Shown here one piece after another: positions 25,101 to 37,976 of a stretch of 64,000 nucleotides of DNA. A model generated the notes under the pieces. The model ran no database searches. It was not told the DNA's origin and saw nothing but the letters and a program-made list of their open reading frames with translations. Positions within the stretch are counted from its first letter, which is position 1. Each line of letters starts with the position of its first letter. A program made the translations under genes and the position numbers. Origin of the DNA: Ifrita kowaldi (taxonomy: Eukaryota; Chordata; Aves; Passeriformes; Cinclosomatidae); contig VZRS01008257.1 of assembly GCA_013398055.1 (NCBI GenBank), positions 1-64,000 on the forward strand, read 5' to 3'.

Positions 25101-25557
25101 AAAAGAGTAAATCCCATTGTCAAATCCCCTCCATTCAGGTATTACTTAACCAGATGACTGAGCCAATTCCACTGATTTTACTGGGCTAGACACACAAATC
25201 TGGCATTAACTTGCCACGGAAGAGGTGCTCTGAGCTGGGCTAGAGAGCCACTGGCATTGCACTTGTGAAAACAGCAAAGCAATATTTTGATCAAGCAGCT
25301 TATTTGCATTTCTTAACTGCTTTCCCTACAGCCTGCAGATACTTCCTGCTTCCCCTCTGTCCCTCTCCAGCAGATAAAGGGACACATTTGTTGTTGAGAT
25401 CATTGTGGCACCCTCAGCAAGCCGAGGTTGTCATGGGACTCCCTGCACAAACAGAGCAGGTTTTCAAGGATAATACACAACATAAATGAGCAGTTTTGTT
25501 CTGTCAACAAAAGTCCGTGTGTTTATAAGGACCCTCGAACGTGTTTTTAAAAATACT
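22171..25557. other. Gene-free stretch between retroelement fragment and second CpG-rich block
   Basis: A 126-codon minus-strand frame (24613-24233) has no domain that I recognise. Sequence 22200-22430 could be a further eroded part of the retroelement, but this is not clear. Confidence 0.35.
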
Positions 25558-26110
25558 TGGGCGGGTATTTTTAGCTGTGAGAGCCTGTGCAGCCTCCCCC
25601 CACACACCGATACTGTTCCGGGCGCCGCTCTCCCCCTCGCCCAGGTATCCGCAGCCATCCCACGGCAGAACTCCCACCCGGGGATGTTTCTGCAGGAGCG
25701 GAGCCCCGAGCAGAGCACGGCCCCGTGTTGTTCAGGCTGCACTGACATCTGTTGGCTCTTATCAAGCCGGGTAGGAAAAAACAAGCCCGTGTGGTTTCAC
25801 GCACTGAGATAGCGCCTGCGGCAGGAACGGGAGCCGGGGCGAGCGATGCTGCAATAACAGCGCTCACATCAGGGCGATAAGGAACTCACAGACAGCCCCG
25901 GCCGGCAGCAAGGGCGAGCGCTTAGAAAAAACTCGGTCGGCAATGACCGTGTTCCCTGCGAAACATGCAATCCCTTCAGCGATCGTCCTTCCAGTTCCGC
26001 GGCTGTCCCCGTATCCCGAAGGAGCACGAGTTGCCTTTCTGAAGGAGAAGGTTGAAGCCAGCCTGTGTTGCTTCACTGCGAGCGCGTTCCTCAGTCCACG
26101 TGGCTAATTA
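25558..26110. promoter_or_regulatory. Second CpG-rich block, no gene assigned
   Basis: CpG-dense sequence such as GGCGCCGCTC, GCCCCGGCCGGCAGC and CGATCGTCCTTCCAGTTCCG, in an otherwise CpG-poor neighbourhood. A 170-codon minus-strand frame (26818-26306) lies next to it but has no recognisable domain. It may be an orphan CpG island. Confidence 0.5.
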
Positions 26111-29100
26111 AAGCAGTAGGACACGAACACTCATTTCTGAATCAGTGTCTGAAGTGAAGACATCACACAACCTTTTTGAAAAAGCTAGTAAGATCTGAGC
26201 GAAGGGTTTCAGTTGAAGTAGCAAACTCTTACTCAGATGTACAGTTTGGATAACATAACTGCATGTTTGGTGTAATAAGCAGAGAACAACTGTATGTCCT
26301 GGAGTTCAGCCAGCATCCTGCTTGGTTAAAAGCTCCGTGCTGCAAACCCTGTATCGTATGTCAGCGCTCTTATTCACGGAATTAACACAGGGCTGAACTG
26401 AAGTGGGTAACAGGGCTACACGCTGCTCTGTCAGCCTTAGCGATGGAGCAATTACAGACCTCTGGTTTGAGTGACTAAAACCTGAAGTGTGGCAAGTCCC
26501 AGGCCTGACTCTGCAGCCCAAGGGGATTTCTGAGAAACACTCTGCAAACAAGGACCCAGCTGGTTTGGGCACTGATGGTCCCACAGCACTTTGTGAGCAA
26601 GACAAAGGGCAAACAAGTAGCAGGGAGGTATTGTGGGCACGGGAGGATGTCATGTGGAAGAGGACTTTTAGAACAGCATGGACTGGAGGCTTGGGAGAAA
26701 TGGAGGCTACCATCAATTTTCTCTTTGAGTGGAAACAATCCCAGAAATCCTTGTCCCTGCTATTCCTCAAAAATACTTGTTCTATGATTGGGTCAACAGC
26801 ATTTAATTTTGGCCGCAATGTATAATCTCATTTTTTAATGTCAAATTTGCCCTTTGATTTTAAAGACAGCTTGTGCTGTTCAGGTTCTGAAATAATTTAA
26901 AACAGAATTAGCTTATTTTACAGCTTTATAAATCTGTCCTGGTTGGCTCCAGTATAAGTGGGTTGTTAAATTCTACCAGTAGAGATTTCATAATTTCTCT
27001 GAGCACTGTGGTTTAATATTTGCCATTGAAGCACTGGGTCAGGCTGACTTTTCCTGCTAGACTTCACTGTTCTCATGCAGTTTTAAAGGAGAAAATGTCA
27101 GAGAAACAAGGGATCTACTTTTCTTGGTAAAAAAAGCACAGAACAGGAAAGCACCGCTGGCTGTACGGGACAGGGGACGTGGGGAAGGCTGGTGTCCCCA
27201 CTGCCAGCAAGCCCTGGAGCAGCCTGGCAGCTCTGCCACTGAACCTCTGTGCCAACACGCTCCAGAGCCAAGGGAGAGTCGGAGCTGCCAGGACCACGGA
27301 GGCTGAGCAAACCCAGGCTCTCAGGAAGGTACTGCAGTCATGTTCCCACAAGAGCTGGGAAGCAGCAGCCCTGCAGAGCAGTTGGAGCTCCCACTTACAC
27401 TTCTCTGTGTATTTTTTCATGTTGCCTGACACCTGCCTGTCATTAGGACTGCAGGAAATAGAGGCATCAATGCACTGTAGCTGCAGTTGTGGTCATAATT
27501 CGGATTATTTGTGCACTGCTTCCAGGGCAAGATACCATCAGTGACTGGGAAGGGAACAGGGGAAATGCTCCCAGAGCACAGCAGCTGCGTCTGCTCTGTG
27601 TCACACACTGTCACTCGACCCCGGCTCTGGGGATGGTGTCAGAGCTTCCCCAGACACAGGCTCCTGATAAGTCAATCACAGCAGTGAAGTAGCAGGTTTT
27701 GGTCTATTCCCTGCTTGCAGTAGTGCAGTTTACACCCTCAGTTAATGAAATCTGAAACTACAGCGGAGCGTTTCCTCAGGGGCAGTTACATGTGCACACA
27801 GAGAGGTTTTTAATGTTCTCCTCTGCCGCATCACTGTGAGATGAGCTCAGCTGGCAGCAGATGCCCCATGGCCGGGAAGCCCATCCTTCCCCTGCACGAA
27901 GCTGTGGCTGGTGCCGAGAGCTGGAGTCCTCTAGATGTCACCAGTGCCACGGGCTGGCTGTGCCTGGTCCTGCGGTACCACATCCCTCAAAGTGTCCACC
28001 AAGAACAAAGGCAGAGCTGCTGCTTTGAGATGGCCAGCTTCGGTGCCGTCTGTAAGCTGCTAATGAGGCCCCAGTGTATTAACACCAGCCTCATTAAAAG
28101 TTAAAAAAAGAACAAAACTGCTTCGTTTCTTTCTCACCGTTTTGGCTGTTCTTTCACTCCAGGCTTTCTCACATCTGCTGTCTCATCAGTCCAGGTGTCT
28201 GCCTGTTCTTCCTCCTTGCTAATGCTGCAGTGTTCAGGTGCAGGCACAAAAGGGGGTGATCAGGAGTTTTTCACCTTTCCTCTTCTGGTGCAATAACAGA
28301 AAAAAAAACATTGGAAAATACAATGTTCCCTCTCATCCTCCTCACGTGCTGTATTTTGCTGTTAATTCACTGTCATATTTTTTGACTTCCCAATGGTTTC
28401 TGTAGAGTAAGGATTAACTCTTTGCCTGGACAGAGCCAAAACACACCAGGCTGGAGTGTCCAAGGAAAAGATTTGTGTTTGTTAGGACAGAGAGACAGCT
28501 GCCCTTCACCCAGGAGGGTCCTTCTGTGCCGAGCTGGAGACCTTCAGCCTCCACCGAACCAAATGGAAAGGCCCAAGTGAAAGAGAGAACAGCAGTGTCA
28601 AGGAAAAAACACCTTGAAGCCTCTCGTTTATAAAGCCCTCCTGGAAATGCAAAGCATTCATGATTCCCCTTGCTGTTATTACTACTGAAAAAAATTACAA
28701 GAGAATGGAACAATGAAGGCAATGAAGTCTTTTCATGATAAGAAACAGTTCCATGTGGCAAAAGACACCTTTGCTTACATGATACAAGATTCTTTGGTTC
28801 TCTTCCATTTAAAAATGTGCTTTTCTGTATCTCAAGGAGTGTTTTTTGCTGGGCAGCAAAGGAAGTTTTGATGAGCTTTATTAATTTTTGCTGAGGACAT
28901 CTGTGCTCCCATTATGAAATAGCTCTTCTTACAGCCAGCACCAGCCAGTCTGCAGTCTTTCCAACAAGATTTTAGGTGCAGAATGCAAATTTAACTATCA
29001 CTCAGCCTTCATATGGACTGAATTAAAATCCACTGAGAGCAGCAATAACCTGGAGTTGGAATAGAGAAACAGATGAGTGTGTGGAGCCTGCAGAGTGTGG

Positions 29101-32100
29101 CTCCTTAACGGCCTCGCTCACACTGGGGACTTCAGAAGGACTCGTTCCTCTGCAGCACTGACACTCCACAGAGTGGAGCATCCACAGACACAAACTCCCT
29201 TGGGACAGACTGTAATTGAGGCACAGTCCCTGGACTAATTCCCATTCCAATGTGGGAGCAGCAGACAGCTGCCCAGGGCTGGGGGAAGCCTGGGGATTGG
29301 TGTGATCCAGGGCGCAGTCTGACCACCTGCATTGCTTCAACTGAACATTTCCATCTGTGTGCTGAGGGGTGCAAACATGTTCCAGCATTCTGACTGAACT
29401 CTGGATGGGAGCTCTGCTTCACCCTGTGATGAATTCCCTTTAAAGCTAACAACAACATAAAAGGAGACTGTGCACAAGTACCAGCCTCTAAACAGCTTGT
29501 AATAGCTTTTTTGGCAAATAATTGTAAAGAGCTCTGTGTTTCCAGAGCTGCAAAGTTCATTCACAGATACATTTGGCATCAGAAATCCCAGACCCACCAT
29601 ACACACTCTGCTGGATTATCTACTACAAAATCCTTAGCCAGAGATTAAAAGGAAAATTCACAGATGCGTTTCAGCTTTCACAGTTTAAGTAACAAATGGC
29701 TTCAGTAAATAATTAATATGACAGAAAGAGGATTTGCTGAGTGAGGCAGCAGTACCAATATCACTAGATCAACTTAATTGTGTCCTGCCTTGCCAGTTAA
29801 TCCTGTCCTGAGTATTACTGAGGATAAAAACCAGAAGTCTTGTGCTGTTGTACCTCTGCTGTCCCCGGTCTCCAGCCTAGTTTGCTCTGAGCTCGGTTGG
29901 TACAGGATGAATAGGTGGAAATTCAGAACATTTAGCACTGTAGCCATTCCTCAAAAGCATTTGAGTTAATTTAGGTGGACAATGCAGGCCTCTGTGATGC
30001 TTGGGTTGCTACTTAGAATGTTCTTTAAAGTCTCTTCATATGGCCTATTAAGCATTGAGGAATACATTGCACAGAGACTGTGTGCATCCATCTTAAAGTC
30101 AAGAACTAGACTTTCGAGCATTAATAGAAAAAATCTGGGGTTTTTTGTTTGTTTTCAATGTGAAGAACACTTCTGCTTTGACTAGTTATTTGTATCAGGA
30201 AAGAAACCAAGCAGAGAAACTCTAATTTAGAAAGAATGATCCTACAGCCACATTTCAAAGTACTTGTTCAGCAATAAAGAGTCTGGATTAAAGTGAAATA
30301 TAAGGGATCAATAGTTCCCATTTCAGAGAAAATGAGGGTTATTGGACAGAAAGCAAATCCCAGCCTTTGGTTTGATGATTGGAAATGTATACAGTAAATG
30401 TACCTGCAAAGCAATCGATGGACACAGTTTGTGCTTTCCATCTGAGAACTGAAGGGCAAGGAAACAGGAACAGCTCCCTGGGAGCTTGTTCCCCCTTCCT
30501 GAAGCAATGACAACAATTGCTGTTGGCACAGGGGCACTACTTGCACCTCACCTTCACCAGCAGTTGGATTTCTTTTTTCATAAATGGTTCCTTCTTAGTC
30601 ATAAAATAAGCATGGTTTAAATTTTAGTCTATCATATATAACTTCATTCATCCTGCTGAAACTGTAGCATTCTGGCAGTTCTTGTACACGAGTGCAACTT
30701 AGCATGGAAAGCTCTCCTGGAAAAGAAGGATAATTTTTTCCGTTGTTCTATTACAAAATAAATTTTACTTTACTTACTTTAAATTCTCTTAGCTGAGTTT
30801 TTAATAACTGATATGAACTTGCTTTCCTGTGTTTATTATTTTTGGAAACTTGTTTTGAAGAATAGTCTGTGCGATATACCCTGGGTTATTCTTTACCCTT
30901 AAAGAAAATACTCAGTAAACTTGGTACATGAAACAATTGGACAACATGACTATATGACCTAATTTATGAGTGTTGCTTTTTTTGGCACAACCAACCCTTC
31001 ATTGAAAGCAGCACCCTGTAACTGCATTATTAGCTTGGCAATACCCACTGCAATGAGGAGGCAGCTGAAATCTGTGCTTCTCCATCCCATTAACAATCCC
31101 AACTTTGCAGCCCCACACCTTGAAGGAATAAATTGGCAATAAAACATTGTTGACTTACAAAACATGCCAGTTCTTTTATTTTATTTTAAACTGGCATTTG
31201 GTCAGTTTTGTGTCTGAAGAAACAAAATCAGTATTTCAGGGTTTTTCCATGTGCTATTGATTAATTTAAAATAGAGATCATCAAAGGTTATTAACTGAAT
31301 TCTACTTTCATTGGTTATGCAATAACCACTCTAATTTCAATAAAAGATGTTTTACATTTGGGGCAGAAGAGAAACCAGGAAAATGTGCTTCTCTGTACTT
31401 TAAAAAACAATCAATCTCTCTCTCATTACCTAAAAGTCAAAGTTTACCCAAAGCTTCTTGTTAATAGATTTTATTTGCATTCGTATCAACCTCTTGCTAC
31501 CTCCAAACCTTTCACCTCGTACTATCAGAGCATTTCCCCTTCAAAATGCACCAGCAATCCACATTCCCAATTTGCCTTCAAACTGCAGTGAAAGGGTCTA
31601 GGACATTCTGATTACAACAATTTTCATTAAGAGATAAAATGCTACAGTCAAAATCAAAACTAAGCAGTAGAGAAGTCAAGTTCATGCTCAAGGCTGTCCC
31701 ACAGAGACACAGGAGAGCTTGTGGAAAGATGGAGAGATGGCTTTGAATTAAAATACAGTTCCCAATATCAACAGTATTCCCAAACAAATGTGGGATTTCT
31801 TTTAATTCCATCATCGTTCTCAATTAAAGTCAGCTCTTATTTCAGAGCTCCATCACCCCATACAATGCAGTTTGTTTCCTATCTCATCTTCCTGCAGGTT
31901 GTCCCACGGTTCCCCAGAGCTGCAGCTGGCACAGCGAAAAGGGGACGGTGCCTGTCCAGCTCCTGCACAGCTCCTCCTGCCTGACCCCGGGCTCCCTAAG
32001 GGATTCTGTCCTACCTCATTCCTTACAGACAGGCCAAATCAGCCTTCAGGATGCACATTTGTTTGGTGCAGCCACACCACATTTTCACTCTGGAGCCGAT

Positions 32101-35100
32101 TAATCCCTAATTTTGCTTTGCACAAGGGAATCAAAAAGGATAACACAGAAAATCTCTGCACTGATATAACTCACTTTGAAGCACATTGGAATTTAAATGG
32201 CAGCATTTCTTCCCCTGTTTCTGTTGCCTTGCAGGCTCAGGGCATCACAATTGCAGCTGAGCCACTTTTGTTCTGCTGGTTTGGTCCTGCATCATTTGAT
32301 GGCTCGTGACCAGAGGCGTTCATGCCTTGCGTAGTTCCCCATTCCTTCCTGCTTACGGGAACATCCTGCTTGTCCCAAGTTTCTTTGCAGGGCTAAATAC
32401 CTCCCCAGAGGAATTCTTCCCTTGAATCACACAATCAGTTCTCATCAGCTTTGGCTTCGAACCACACTGACTGCCCAGCATGCTTCTTGGCACAAAGAGA
32501 GGAATTCCACGTTTTCTCAGTCCCTGCTCAGGTAAGCCAGCCTCTCAGAGAAAAGTAAAACTAACTGTGTTTTCATTCTGGTGCCGTATTGTACCCTCCC
32601 TCAACCTGAAACATGTTAGGAATGATGTGAGGGACAAACCGGGATTACTTGGCAAAGGCACCCATGAAATCCCTGCAGTCTGGTGTGTTCATTTTCAGCC
32701 TCTGAGGGCAGGCCACATGCGAAGTCCAACTCTCGTTATTAAATCCTGGGAGCTTGTTCCAGCCCTACCAGTTTATCACAGCCCAAGAATTTGGCTTTTT
32801 AGGAGAGCCTGGAGCAGTGAGTGGCCAGTGCTGGAGCCTGCACAGGAGAGCACTGGTGTTGGGAACACTTGTCATTTGGTTTGTCCACGGCACTTCAACG
32901 GGGGATGTGGAGTCCAGAGGGGAGGGTGCTTTATAGCCAAGCGAAACTTTCTTCTTCCTATGCAGGCTTAATTAACTGTTGGGGAAAAGAGCCATTTGCT
33001 GATACTGAAGAAAAGTGCAGTAATTAGACTTCCATTTTCTGATAATGCTCAGACCTCACAGTGTGCTGTGCAATGCCCACACAAAGCAACTCCTGCCCCC
33101 AAAGCCTTTGCTACCTGAACTCCCTAATTTACACCTGTAAAAGCTGTGGCCACTGGGACAGACATCCCCTCCAAACGATGCTGCCTTTTTGACTCATGTA
33201 GTCTGTAAGGTTCTAAATCTCTCTCAATACCACACGAGGAAAGGTGTTGCTTGTGTACCTCTGCAAGTTCCGTGGGAAAAATAAGGTGCAAACGTGGTTT
33301 AATTGCAGCTCCTCAATGCATTCACAGTCTGACTGTTGCTAAGGCAACATGTGATTGAGAGACATAAGATAAACAAGAATCTCTCCAAAAAGTGACATGG
33401 AATGAGCACAGTAAGGAAACAACACAAGTTCCTCCTGGTGTGGTGCTCTGACCTTCTCTTAGCAGCACAGATAAACATTGTGCTACACTAAGGCTGGAAC
33501 CTGTTACCAAAATGTCCTTAGGACAGTTTTACTAAAAGTGCAAACATGAGCACTTGGTTTGTGGACACAGGTACCCAGCTTGGCTGGGAAGGTCCACGCG
33601 TGCTCTTGCAAACCCCTCAGCCGTGCTTTGCTTTGGTGCTGGAATGGGAACAGGCTTTTGGGTATCACAAAACAGCACAGGGAACAGAGATGGAAAGGGT
33701 TCATGCTCACAGGAGAGACCTTCCAGCCAATATGGGAGTGACACAGACTATTGCAGGGACCATACCTGGCTCCTGAAGCAGAAGTTTCTGCTGCCAAGAA
33801 CATTCCTCTGTTTCTACCGGTTGTTCAGCTCTCACTGGATGCTGTTTCAAGTATTTGAGAAAAACAAGTGATGCCATGGAAGGTAGAAGGAAACACATTA
33901 CATGTGTTCAGGAGCAGTGACTGCTCTTCACCAATCTCTGCATCTTTGACCTCAGTTGCTAAGTGACAATGTTTAAGGCAAGATAAGTCACCTGCTCTAG
34001 GGGCATTTGCAGCCACAGACAGGGATAATTATAGAAAAGGTGTCAAGTCAGTATGGGAAGAGCATCATGCCCAACAGATTTGTTTTCTTCTTATTACAGG
34101 AATAATCTTCTTTTGGAAATCCTTGGCCTGCTCCTTAAGGGAACATTAGTTAAATACTGGAGATATTTCTGTGCTGCCACGTTGTCAATTCTCACCTTCA
34201 ATGGCAGCATGGTGGCATTTGGAATACATACACTGTGCTCTTTTGGTCTTGTGTGGCCCAGAATCAGGGAAGCAGGAAAACCAAACCCAGAGTGTCCATT
34301 AGCACAGATTTTCAGTGGGAGGAAAAACTGCTACTTCTCTATTGAATTTTGTTGGGGGAAAGAAAAAAAAAACGTTTTGTGAGCTTCAGTTTCATTTACA
34401 CCACTGTGGCAGCCTGAACTCCTGGTGATCCAGAGGCTGGTGCCAAGGGCTGTTTGACCCTACCTGGGGATAGGAACCTTATTTTAATCACTGAGAGGTT
34501 GCTGGAGTAATGTCACAGGAGGGTCAAGCAGTACCAAGCTCTGCTGTGTATCAGGCTGTGGTGTTTACCAGGAGAAGGAGAACCTTGCAGTGTGAGCAGG
34601 GTTTGCACTGAGTAGTTGTTGGGTTTTTTTTGGTTTTTTTTTTTGCACTAACTTTCACCCCTCTATTTTTGTTTGGCTTTCTCTATTAAAGAGAGCTGGA
34701 ATGTATTTGCCAGTTGGCTAGAAATGACTTCTGCTTCAGTCAGTGGGCTAAATAATCTATTGACCTGCATGGGATAAAGAGAGTGTAAAAGGTTATTTAA
34801 AACAAAAATCCTGTTTAGATATTTGTGACAGCCAGTGGAGAGGAGATGGATGAAGCAAATGGTGAGAGGACCCCCAGCAAGGGGATGCAAACAGCCCTGC
34901 AAGCCTCAGGTCACCCAGGCTGTCCCAGCACGAGGCACATTTTCATTCCCCTGTGAAGCCTTTCCCAGTGCCTCTCTAGGTGAGCAAGGATTGATCAAAC
35001 ATTTTGTGTTATCTGCAGCAGAATCTCACAGATGTTTCCTTGCAGAAACCTTAAGCAGAACACCAAATGTTTCAACATCACATACAAAGCTGGTTGGGAG

Positions 35101-37504
35101 CCAAGCCTTACGGTGGTGCTTTGTGTTTGCCTGTAGTGTTGCATGTGCCTGTCAAATCCGCTTCCTGTTTTGGATATCAGATCTGGGGATGGAGGGCTTC
35201 CAAATGCTGGCCTGGTCCAAAGTAAGCTGTGCTCCACAAAAATAAAAACAATAATATCAGAAGAAGTATTAATACTCGGATGAATAATTGTCTCTCTATT
35301 ATTTCCTGACTTGCAAGCTTACATGTGTTCCTAGGAGGGGGGCAATTTTAAAAGGCATATGCTCAATTCCTGCTGGCCAAAGAGATTGAAGTCTGTTTCT
35401 CTCACAGCCCTTACATCTCACATGTCAAAGTGATATCCAACAAAATACACATTTAAGAACCATCCTCATCCCTTCTGATATTCATACAACGGGCTTTGGA
35501 TTGGGTTTGTGGGCTTGCCCACTGCTAAGCCTGCTGAAGATGAAGGGAATGCTATTCTGCTGTCGTGGAAGGATTTCAGACAGATGGGAAAAGTGGTGAA
35601 GTGCTGTGAAATTGCTTGTGAAGGATGGTTCAGGAAGAAGAACGTTGGTGGGATACCCAGTTTTAGGAGAAAGAATGCAACAGCCTGATGGAAAAGAAAG
35701 TTGTGTGTGAGTGTGGATGCCCATAACAAACAAAAGGCTGGTGTTCCAAACACCAGGCCTACAGCCAGTGTCTCCGTGGCTTTAGTTTAACCTTACGTCT
35801 TCAGGAAAAATATTTCCCAATTTGCAATCTGGATTTATTCATTAGGGCTGGTCTGACAGGAAATTTGAAAAAAAATAATAAAATACAATAGAATAAAAAG
35901 TATTTGACTAGTTGAAAAAAGTTTAGGCTAAAAAAATAAACATTTCTCATTTTTAAAATAATTTCCAAATCAAGTCTGAGTTTTCTGGTGATTTCTATAA
36001 CATTGAAGTTACAGGTTTATGTCACAAGGACAGTGTTTGTAAGACACTGAGTTCAGACAATGTGCACACCTAATTTAGAGCAGTTCAGATGATTTAATTC
36101 ACATCATCCTTTCAGTGCCCATAAATCAGCCCGAGTACCCCAGACTGGGATTATCAGTGACTGAGTCAGCAAAAGCTTTTAGGAAAGGCTTGGTTAACAC
36201 TCTGTTCCCACCTCACACCTGCAGTGGTTAGAAATTCCATTATCCCATACCCTGGTCTGATTTATTTATTCATCTGTGCTAAAAATGCTCTTTAGCAATC
36301 TCACCCCCTTGTTCCTAGAAAACAGAAAGGATTCAGTTGAACTCTTCTTTTTTTCCCTCCCACCCCCGTGGTTCAGAATATTTCATGACAATGAACTCGA
36401 GGAGCCAGAGAGGTTTTATCTGTCTGTTTGCTTTGTGGTGTCCAAGCCAGGAAGACTTTCTATTTCGTGAGCATTCTGAATCACAGGAATTTCTGCTTCA
36501 ATTCTCACTTTAGCTCTGCCCTTTATTCTTTTTTTTATGTCATTTGATCTGATCCAAGGCCAACAAAATCCTTCTGGATGACAGATTATTCATCCACAGG
36601 TACGTTTTTCTTACTACTGATGAAGTTTTTCTTGGTATTGAAGTGAGTAACTTTGCAAATGAGACATTTTTAAAGTACAATGAATGTCCTTCAGCCCAGT
36701 GTTAGAGCGGACTAGCAAGGATATAAGACTTGAAGCATTTTGCTCATGAACTGTAGACAATTCATGGACTTGAAAATGAGAATTAAATTGAGTAAAAAGA
36801 AAAAAAATATTTATTCATCCTAAAGTTTCACTGGCTTTCAAAGCAAGATTTACTTCCAGAGTTTCAAGCCATTAGGAATGTCTGTTGGAACCATCCCCTA
36901 TACTTTAAAAGTCTGTAGAGTCCTCTGAGAATAATTATAGCCTGAAATTCCAGCTAATTTGGTTTCTTCCCCCCCTCTAAGTAACAGTAGCTGTCAAATA
37001 TTTCATAGTTTGGATTTTTTCCCTGGACCACTAAATTACATTGTGCCTTCAATGCAGGAGAATTGTTTGTTCTGCCAGATATTGTTGGGATTGAGGGTGG
37101 TTGGCTCCATGCACTTTGATCTCATCCAGTTGCTGCTTCATTACTGCACAGGTCAATCCTGAAGGTAAATTTCCATTCATGCAGAGAGGAATGTTTTCCC
37201 CTCCAACTGTGATGCATGTTTGCAGTTAATTTTAGTGATGCTGAATTTATTTTGTCTTAATTTTTGTTATAAATCCAAAACTTACTTTTTATTTTTGTTT
37301 GATTTAATAAACGCGACCTCAGCATCCAACCTTTGATTTGAAGGTTTCTCTCAGCTTTGCAAAAGACTCAATCTCACAGCTCAGGACCCTTGTCCTGCTT
37401 CTCCTGCCACACCACACAGAGGCCAGAATGAGAGAGAGACCTCATTCTCTCCAGCTGAGGGCTTTGCTCCACCACTGGAGACACGAAGGGAATTCCCGCT
37501 GATC
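26111..37504. other. Gene-free stretch of about 11.4 kb
   Basis: Unique-looking sequence with several frames of 100-170 codons (for example minus 26818-26306, plus 32480-32971, minus 29560-29132), none with a recognisable domain. A T-rich tract lies at 34624 and an A-rich segment at 35868-35935. Confidence 0.4.
34624..34644. repeat. Poly(T) tract
   Basis: Two T runs split by GG. Confidence 0.85.
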
Positions 37505-37976
37505 TATGGACATGGACCAGCTGGAGCAAGTCCAGAGGAGGCCATAAGGATGCTCAGAGGGCTGGAGCTTCTCTCCTGTGAAGACAGGCTGAAAGAGCTG
37601 GGGTTGTTCAGCCAGGAGAAGAAAAGGCTTCAGAGAGATCTTAGAGCCCCTTCCAGTGCCTAAAGGGGTTCCAGGAGAGCTGGAGAGGGACTTTGGACAA
37701 GAGTGTGTAGTGACAGCACAAGGGGCAATGGCTTCAAGCTGAAAAAGGGCAGATTTGATTAGATATTGGGAGAAATTCTCCTCTGTGAGAGGAACAACCT
37801 CACACCTGGATGTGGTTTCCCAAAGAAGCTGTGGCTGCCCCATCCCTGGGAGTGTCCAAGGCCAGACTGGACAGGGCTGGGAGCAGCCTGGGACAGTGGA
37901 AGGTGTCCCTGCCCATGGCAGGAGGTTTGGAACTAGACAGTCTTTAAAGTCCCTTCCAACCCAAACCGTTCCACGG
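37505..37976 (+). mobile_element. CR1 LINE 3' end, plus strand, 5'-truncated
   Basis: The sequence follows the avian CR1 3' end in order: GCTGGAGCAAGTCCAGAGG, GAAGACAGGCTGAAAGAGCT, AAGGGGCAATGGCTTCAAGC, GCCCCATCCCTGGGAGTGTC and AGTCCCTTCCAACCCAAACC. The usual terminal ATTCTATGAT repeats are lost or degraded. The 188-codon frame on the opposite strand (38008-37442) is a shadow of this element and not a gene. Confidence 0.9.

Noticed and set aside
26306..26818. 170-codon minus-strand frame next to a CpG-rich block
   Set aside because: Kept only as context for the CpG finding. No domain is recognised and overlapping frames of similar quality exist on both strands.
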